From: Acidobacteriota bacterium
GTDB lineage: Bacteria > Acidobacteriota > Terriglobia > Bryobacterales > Bryobacteraceae
DNA: 10,828 nucleotides
Direction: 5' to 3'
NCBI GenBank assembly: GCA_026394095.1
Contig: JAPKYY010000866.1
Coordinates: 1 to 10,828 of the forward strand
The notes under the pieces: model-generated
Databases searched by the model: none
Seen by the model: only the letters and a program-made list of their open reading frames with translations
What the model was told of the DNA's origin: nothing
Shown: positions 6,135 to 10,828 of the stretch, piece after piece
Layout: the number at the start of each line of letters is the position of its first letter
How positions within the stretch are numbered: the stretch's first letter is position 1
Position numbers and translations under genes: made by a program

Positions 6135-7520
6135 CTAGGCTTTGATTTCCGCGAGCTGCTTCGTTGCAATGCCAACGGGGCGGTCGATCGGAATGCCGGC
6201 GCAGGCTAGCAGGGTGGTTAAGAGATCTCCCTGATTTCCTTTTGTGTCGGCGAAGAAGCGACCGGTTTTGAGTGAGCCGCCGCCTTTGCCGGCAATCACG
6301 AAGGGGAGGTTTTCACGGGTGTGCTGATTGCCGTCTTCGAGGCCCGAACCCCACATCATGATGCAGTTGTCGAGCAGGGTGCCATCGGCTTCGCGCAGAT
6401 TGTGCATCTTCTTCACCATGTAGGCGAACTGCGCGATATTGAATGCGGTGATGCTGGCTACCTTGCGCACTTTTTCTTTTTCGTTCTGGTGATGGGTTTG
6501 CGAGTGGTGCTGATCGTTGAAGCCCAGTTCCGGATAGTTTGCGCCGTTTGGAGTGGAGCCGATGTAGGTGCTGACGCGAGTGGTGTCGGTCTGGAAGGCG
6601 AGTATGTTCAGGTCGCACATTACCTGCATGTATTCGCTGCGCTTTTCGCCTTCGGGGATCTTGATCTCGATCGGAGGCGAATCGGTGGCGTGACGTTTGG
6701 TTGTGCTCAGGCCGGCCTTCTCGAGGGCTGCTTCTTTCTGGCGATACTCGATGGCAGCGATGCGGCGTTCAACTGAGCGAACGCTGTCGAGGTATTCATC
6801 GAGCTTGCGTTGGTCGGTAACGGGCAAGGTGCGCCGCAGGTCTCTGGCTCCGCCCAGCACGATGTCGAGCAGGCTTCGATCGAGGTTGCTCATTGGTGAC
6901 GATTTGGGTGTGCCGCCGACGCCCTCCTGTTTTTGGAAGAGACGGGAGAGAACATTGCGTGGATTTACTTCGGCCGGTACTGCCTGGGTGGGAGATCGAT
7001 AACTGCAGTGCGAATAGTAGCCTTCGTTCAGACCTTCCTGGTTCTCCTTCCAGGTTTGGGGCATTGTCGCGAGCTCAAGCGAAGGCAGGGTGGTGAAGGC
7101 ACCCAGGTGGTTGGCGGCAATCTGGTCTGCGGAGATGGCGATGTTGATCTCGTTGCGCCGCTCTGCTGCGGGCAAGATGGCAGTGAGCCAGGTGGAGAGT
7201 TCCAGTGCGTGGGGCGCGCCGTTGAATGGAGCGATCGGCACACCGGCAATCCCTTTGATCATCAGACACTGATCGAGCACTGGCCGTAACGATTCGATCG
7301 CGGGTGGCGGGGCGGAGCGGAAGCTCTCGGCGTCGGTGGGCCAGAACTGATCCATGATCACGCCGTGGGGCATGTACATAAAGCCAAGACGCACGGGCGG
7401 CTTGTAGGGTTTGCCCGCCGGCGCGTCGGCCCATCCCATAGTCTCAAGCAGCGGTAGCGAGAGCGAGACGCCCAGGCCTTTCAGGCAAGCTCTGCGGTGA
7501 ATGGTTGCTTTTTTGCTCAT
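6135..7520 (-). CDS. DUF1552 domain protein with Tat signal
   Basis: 461 residues. The N-terminus has twin arginines (Arg9-Arg10) followed by a hydrophobic stretch ([19 protein letters not shown]), a Tat-type signal typical of DUF1552 proteins. Family signatures follow: [10 protein letters not shown] (45-54), [13 protein letters not shown] (101-113), a histidine cluster [11 protein letters not shown] (335-345) and [12 protein letters not shown] (389-400) before [13 protein letters not shown]. The histidines could bind metal, which is inference. The function of this family is not known to me; it is abundant in Acidobacteriota, Planctomycetota and Myxococcota and nearly always accompanies DUF1592 cytochromes. 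The ATG overlaps the TGA of the upstream cytochrome gene in ATGA, and GAGGA six bases before the start supports it. Folded export through Tat, beside a Sec-exported heme protein, suggests the mature protein works outside the cytoplasmic membrane with that partner. Confidence 0.93.
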   Translation of the reverse strand: MSKKATIHRRACLKGLGVSLSLPLLETMGWADAPAGKPYKPPVRLGFMYMPHGVIMDQFWPTDAESFRSAPPPAIESLRPVLDQCLMIKGIAGVPIAPFNGAPHALELSTWLTAILPAAERRNEINIAISADQIAANHLGAFTTLPSLELATMPQTWKENQEGLNEGYYSHCSYRSPTQAVPAEVNPRNVLSRLFQKQEGVGGTPKSSPMSNLDRSLLDIVLGGARDLRRTLPVTDQRKLDEYLDSVRSVERRIAAIEYRQKEAALEKAGLSTTKRHATDSPPIEIKIPEGEKRSEYMQVMCDLNILAFQTDTTRVSTYIGSTPNGANYPELGFNDQHHSQTHHQNEKEKVRKVASITAFNIAQFAYMVKKMHNLREADGTLLDNCIMMWGSGLEDGNQHTRENLPFVIAGKGGGSLKTGRFFADTKGNQGDLLTTLLACAGIPIDRPVGIATKQLAEIKA

Positions 7521-9415
7521 GGGAGATCCTCTTTTCTTACAATTCGCCGGTGGGTAAAGGGATAGCTTGTAATCACCCCTTCGATGAGGGTTTGCATGCG
7601 GTAGCCGTCTTTGGCGATTTCCTGCATGAGGTTATCTACAACAATTTCGTCATAGCCTTCGAGACGGCGGCCGAGGGCATAGGCCATCAGTTTCTCCACG
7701 AGGTTGCGGGCAAGGGCGTCGGATCGTCCAGCGATGATCGTCTTTAGATCTTTTGGGCCAGAGAAACGCTTGCCCCCGGGAAGCTCGCCGGTGGCATCAA
7801 TCGGTGTGCCGTTGCGGTCCTTCTCGCGCCATTGCCCGATGGCATCGAAGTTTTCGAGGCCAAAGCCGATCGGGTCGAGGATCTTATGGCAATTGGCACA
7901 GACGGGATTGGTGCGGTGTAGTTCGGTGCGCTGACGAACGGTCAGGTTTGCGACGCTCTTCTGGTCTTGTTCATCGAGAGCCGGAACATTCGGCGGAGCG
8001 GCCGGGACGTGCTCGCCGAGGAGTTGTTCGAGTACCCAGATTCCGCGTTTTACCGGGCTGGTGCGGTTGGGAAATGAGGTTGCGGCGAGGATGCCTGGCA
8101 TACCCAGCACTCCGCCGCGATTGCTATCGGTCAGCGCGACCTTTCGCATGGCGGGGCCTTTGACGGTTTTCTCGAGACCGTAGATAGACGCGAGGCTTGC
8201 GTTGAGATAAGTGTAATCGCCATCCACAAAACTGAGGACGGATTTGTTTTCGCGCACGATGCTCTCAAAGAAGAGGCGTACTTCGTTGTACATCGCCTGG
8301 CGCAGCTGCGCAGTCATTTGCGGGAAGAGAGTGGGATCAAAGACCTGCCGCTCGAGGCCTCCAACGCTCAGCCACTGTGCGCCGAAGCCGTCAAACAAGG
8401 CGCGGGAACGGCGATCGGCTAGTAGGCGCTTCACTTGTGCCTTGAGGATTGCTGGCTCGTGCAGCGTTCCTTTGGCGGCCAGTGCCATGAGTTCGTCGTC
8501 TGGCATCGTGGCCCATAACAGATACGACAGGCGCGAGGCGAGTTGATAATCCTCCAGCGGAACAATGCCGGTGCTTGATGCGGCTTCGGCTCCTGGAGTG
8601 ATGAAGAGGAATTGAGGGGAGACCAGGACAGCCTTGAGCATCAGGTGGAGCGACTGCGAGTGGGCTAACTTGTTCTGCCGCCCCAGGTTGTAGGCAGCCA
8701 CAAGAACGTCCAGTTCTGCCTCAGTGGGGGGGCGGCGGTAGGCTTTAGAGGCTAATGACCGGGCGACTTGCCTTGGGTTGACCGCCTGTGCGCCAAACAG
8801 TTTTCGCTGCAGCCTGGTTGGAGCCGAGCCTGCGGGCGCTATGATCTGGCCCAGCACCTTATCGGCGATCTTCAGATACTGTTCGAGCTGGAGGGGAGAG
8901 AGCGAATTGAGATAGCCCTCGCCGCTGACTTCATCCGGCAGTGTGTCAACGATCGAAGGCTCGACGCCGAAGAGATCCCGTAAGGTGTTGCCGAATTCGG
9001 TTTTGGTCAAGCGACGGATGACGAAGGGCCCGGGATCCTGCTGGCTGAGGTACTTCAGTTTGGTCATCCAATCGACGAACATGAGCCGATCTGCGTCGCT
9101 GGGCTGGGGCGCATTCTTGGGCGGCATGTCATGCGCCTTGATTCTGGCGGCGGCTTTCTTCCACTGGTCGGTGAAGGCAGCGTGGCCAGGGCTATTGAGG
9201 GCAGGTGAGAAATTGACGCCTGCCTGGGTGGGCCGCCGGTTCTGATGACAGGGCAGACAGTAGGTGGTGACAAAGGGCGTTACGCGGCTCTTGAAGTAGG
9301 CTTGGGCGTCGGCCTTGAGAGGGTCAGTTTCAGCGGCCAGGGAGCAAGCAGGGGCTAGCAGGCACAGCAAAGCAGGCATCAGTAATGCGCGACGAATATC
9401 GACAGGTGCAGCCAT
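7517..9415 (-). CDS. Exported di-heme DUF1592-family (planctomycete-type cytochrome) protein
   Basis: 632 residues. A Sec signal peptide (about 1-28, [19 protein letters not shown]) precedes a cytochrome-c-like module with CLPCH (53-57) and a downstream HDMPP (95-99) whose Met could be the axial ligand. Then follow in order DUF1587 (about 130-190, [20 protein letters not shown]), DUF1595 (about 214-275, [13 protein letters not shown]), DUF1592 (about 283-410, [20 protein letters not shown]), DUF1588 with a second CxxCH (CANCH, 506-510, then [11 protein letters not shown]) and DUF1585 (about 553-622). There is no extra carbohydrate-binding or PA14-like insertion. The domain order is the canonical one; the biochemical role is not established, and electron transfer outside the membrane is inferred from the hemes. 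The start has only AAGGGTGAG at a long 11-nt spacing, so Met13 is possible but would truncate the signal peptide. It overlaps the DUF1552 gene by 4 nt and lies 50 nt downstream of the radical SAM gene. Confidence 0.93.
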   Translation of the reverse strand: MAAPVDIRRALLMPALLCLLAPACSLAAETDPLKADAQAYFKSRVTPFVTTYCLPCHQNRRPTQAGVNFSPALNSPGHAAFTDQWKKAAARIKAHDMPPKNAPQPSDADRLMFVDWMTKLKYLSQQDPGPFVIRRLTKTEFGNTLRDLFGVEPSIVDTLPDEVSGEGYLNSLSPLQLEQYLKIADKVLGQIIAPAGSAPTRLQRKLFGAQAVNPRQVARSLASKAYRRPPTEAELDVLVAAYNLGRQNKLAHSQSLHLMLKAVLVSPQFLFITPGAEAASSTGIVPLEDYQLASRLSYLLWATMPDDELMALAAKGTLHEPAILKAQVKRLLADRRSRALFDGFGAQWLSVGGLERQVFDPTLFPQMTAQLRQAMYNEVRLFFESIVRENKSVLSFVDGDYTYLNASLASIYGLEKTVKGPAMRKVALTDSNRGGVLGMPGILAATSFPNRTSPVKRGIWVLEQLLGEHVPAAPPNVPALDEQDQKSVANLTVRQRTELHRTNPVCANCHKILDPIGFGLENFDAIGQWREKDRNGTPIDATGELPGGKRFSGPKDLKTIIAGRSDALARNLVEKLMAYALGRRLEGYDEIVVDNLMQEIAKDGYRMQTLIEGVITSYPFTHRRIVRKEDLP

Positions 9416-9465
9416 GCTAAAAAAATCTCACCCTTAACTTATCACGAGGGCAGATGCAGTTCAGG

Positions 9466-10542
9466 CTAGGTTCTGCAGAACCCTGCTGCTTGCCCCATTG
9501 GCGGCTGCAGCCACGAGGAGCGGACTTGATTGGGCGAGTATCGGGCGGCAGCGGCGTGGATATGCTGGTACCAATTCAGCGCGGGTTCTTCCTCGTTGGC
9601 CACCAGTTCGTCATAGACAGACTTACACAGAGCCAAAAATGCAGCGTAATCACGAGAAATCCAATCAGCGGCCAAGTCGGGCAAAGGCGCCTGATTCAGA
9701 TTCCCCCATGACCAGTCTTTGGGAAAGCCGTACTGCAAAGGAGAAACGCGCCCACTTGTCTCGATGACCAGGGGAGCGACCACATCGGCCACCATTTGGT
9801 CTAAACACAAACTCGCTTCGCGCACGAATACCCTTGTTGGATGTTCCAAAAGGGCAGGGATTGTGGCGAGATCGATCTGCACAACGATCTTGTCCGCGTA
9901 CAGTTCTTTAATCCGCAGAGCCTCGATCAAGCCAGCGGCATTTTCTTCGCCATCGGGGATGGAATCGGTGAGGGTCTCGGTAGCCCGGCCCACGGGTTCC
10001 AACGGATGGAGCTGTAGCAGACTCGCTCCCTGTTCCACCGCGAACCGCGCCACCCAATCGAGCTCATGCGCGTTGTGGAAAGTGAGAGTAAAGATAAAGC
10101 CAAAAGGAATTCCGGAAGCCCGTAGCCCCTCAAGCTTCGTGCTCATATCTACAAATGCACGCGGGGAGGCCCGCATCAGATTATGAGATTCTGGCTCGCC
10201 ATCGAGACTAATCGCTACCAGGTTACAGTCGGGTTTGAGCCACTCAAGGTGGCGTTCATCCAGCAGCATGCCGTTGGTGGTGACAGTGGTAACCAAGCCG
10301 ACAGAACGTGCGAGCTTGAGTAGCTCGGGAAGGTGGGGGTAAAGCAATGGCTCCCCCCCTGAAACCGACATCACCTGGTAACCCAAAGCTGCAGCATCCG
10401 GGACAACCCGCCGGATTACTTCAATGTCCAATTGCTCTGAGGCATTAGGGCCCGATTGAGAATAGCAATGGAGGCATTGCAGATTGCAACGTCTAGTCGG
10501 ATGTATTTGAAGCGAGGGGTACTTACCTGCTGGCCCCTGCAT
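9466..10542 (-). CDS. Radical SAM enzyme with Cys-poor SPASM-like C-terminus
   Basis: 358 residues, cytoplasmic. The CxxxCxxC motif for the SAM-binding [4Fe-4S] cluster is Cys19, Cys23, Cys26 (RRCNLQCLHCY), followed by SGGEPL (61-66) for SAM, TTNG (88-91) and ISLDG (111-115), all canonical for peptide-modifying and cofactor-building radical SAM proteins. The C-terminal part (about 243-295: SLCLDQM, then ETSGRVSPLQYG, then WGNLNQ) resembles the layout of a SPASM/twitch domain, but only Cys246, Cys306 and Cys356 are present, so a full set of auxiliary-cluster ligands is absent. The start lies 6 nt after the stop of a small protein gene, with no Shine-Dalgarno visible, suggesting translational coupling. 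The pairing hints that the small protein is substrate or chaperone. Specific chemistry is unknown; I recognise the superfamily, not a named subfamily. Confidence 0.9.
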   Translation of the reverse strand: MQGPAGKYPSLQIHPTRRCNLQCLHCYSQSGPNASEQLDIEVIRRVVPDAAALGYQVMSVSGGEPLLYPHLPELLKLARSVGLVTTVTTNGMLLDERHLEWLKPDCNLVAISLDGEPESHNLMRASPRAFVDMSTKLEGLRASGIPFGFIFTLTFHNAHELDWVARFAVEQGASLLQLHPLEPVGRATETLTDSIPDGEENAAGLIEALRIKELYADKIVVQIDLATIPALLEHPTRVFVREASLCLDQMVADVVAPLVIETSGRVSPLQYGFPKDWSWGNLNQAPLPDLAADWISRDYAAFLALCKSVYDELVANEEEPALNWYQHIHAAAARYSPNQVRSSWLQPPMGQAAGFCRT

Positions 10543-10548
10543 AAATTA

Positions 10549-10824
10549 CTAGGTACGAGCAGTGAACTTAATCTGTACGAGATCCGGGCGCGGCGTACCG
10601 TGGATCAGCACGTTCAGATCGCGTAACTCTTTCAGCTTCGTCAGCACAGCCAAAGTCGTTCTGAAATTATCTGCAGGGAGTTGAATGGTGCCGGTGACGA
10701 GTTCTGGACCAGGCTGACCCAGTTCGTGCCAATCGATGATCTTCACATCCTTAAGCTTTGCCTTAAGTCCGGCCGCTGCCGGGCTTAACTTAGCTGAGCC
10801 GCGACCCGCAGGTTTTGTTGCCAT
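10549..10824 (-). CDS. Small cysteine-free protein paired with the radical SAM enzyme, unknown function (start uncertain at window edge)
   Basis: 91 residues from the ATG at 10824; only four bases precede it, so a longer N-terminus is possible. The first 25 residues are Ala/Gly/Lys/Ser-rich and look disordered (ATKPAGRGSAKLSPAAAGLK). The rest reads as strand (KIIDWHELG), strand (ELVTGTIQLP), amphipathic helix (DNFRTTLAVLTKLKELRDL), strand (VLIHG) and strand (LVQIKFTAR), a compact alpha/beta fold by eye. There is no Cys, no signal peptide and no membrane segment. It is not obviously a RiPP precursor, since no repeated or Gly/Cys-rich core is seen, nor a PqqD-like recognition domain, which would have three helices. 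Its stop is 6 nt before the radical SAM start, implying one transcript. It could be a substrate, a substrate-presenting partner or an unrelated neighbour. Confidence 0.72.
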   Translation of the reverse strand: MATKPAGRGSAKLSPAAAGLKAKLKDVKIIDWHELGQPGPELVTGTIQLPADNFRTTLAVLTKLKELRDLNVLIHGTPRPDLVQIKFTART

Positions 10825-10828
10825 TTTG

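Noticed and set aside
9719..10186. 155-codon plus-strand open frame
   Set aside because: Antisense to the radical SAM gene; composition rich in Ser/Arg/Thr with no domain.
10549..10824. Small protein as a classic RiPP precursor or PqqD-like recognition protein
   Set aside because: It has no Cys, no repeated or Gly-rich core and no three-helix winged fold by eye; kept as a paired protein of unknown function.

Overview
The window looks like chromosome of an Acidobacteriota member, most likely of the Bryobacteraceae/Solibacter type. This rests on an Oar-like TonB-dependent receptor with an N-terminal carboxypeptidase-regulatory domain, a paired DUF1592 'planctomycete-type' cytochrome and DUF1552 Tat protein, and moderate-to-high GC. 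Taxonomy is inferred from gene content, not from a marker gene. No rRNA, tRNA, CRISPR array, insertion sequence or integrase was seen.

Left half (1-5927): a compact catabolic locus. A TonB-dependent outer-membrane receptor gene (minus strand, cut by the left edge) is divergent from an IclR-family regulator gene (plus). The regulator gene is followed by a CoA-acylating methylmalonate-semialdehyde-dehydrogenase-type enzyme (mmsA family) and an iron-dependent alcohol dehydrogenase, whose genes are 2 nt apart. The main observation is a 15-bp inverted repeat TTCCG-N5-CGGAA that occurs exactly three times in the window, always at the gene boundaries of this locus: at the receptor's Shine-Dalgarno, in front of the regulator start, and across the regulator stop just upstream of the mmsA promoter. 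These are very likely the operators of the IclR protein, tying uptake, regulation and oxidation into one small regulon. A consensus-like promoter for the receptor (TTGACA-17-TAAACT) sits between two of the operators. The mmsA promoter (TTTACA-16-TAAAAT) is placed so that the mRNA would be nearly leaderless. The inferred pathway is uptake of an unknown substrate, oxidation of an alcohol or hydroxyacid to an aldehyde, then aldehyde to acyl-CoA.

Middle (5928-6134): a 207-nt gap between convergent genes, with no convincing terminator and only a doubtful 47-residue reading frame.

Right half (6135-10828): four genes, all on the minus strand, read from right to left. They are a small cysteine-free protein of at least 91 residues (its start is 4 nt from the window edge), a radical SAM enzyme 6 nt downstream, then after 50 nt a Sec-exported di-heme DUF1587/1595/1592/1588/1585 protein, which overlaps by ATGA a Tat-exported DUF1552 protein. 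The last two are a known but functionally uncharacterised pair. The small protein plus radical SAM pair is not a system I recognise; it resembles a maturase with its substrate or accessory protein and is the best candidate for something undescribed.
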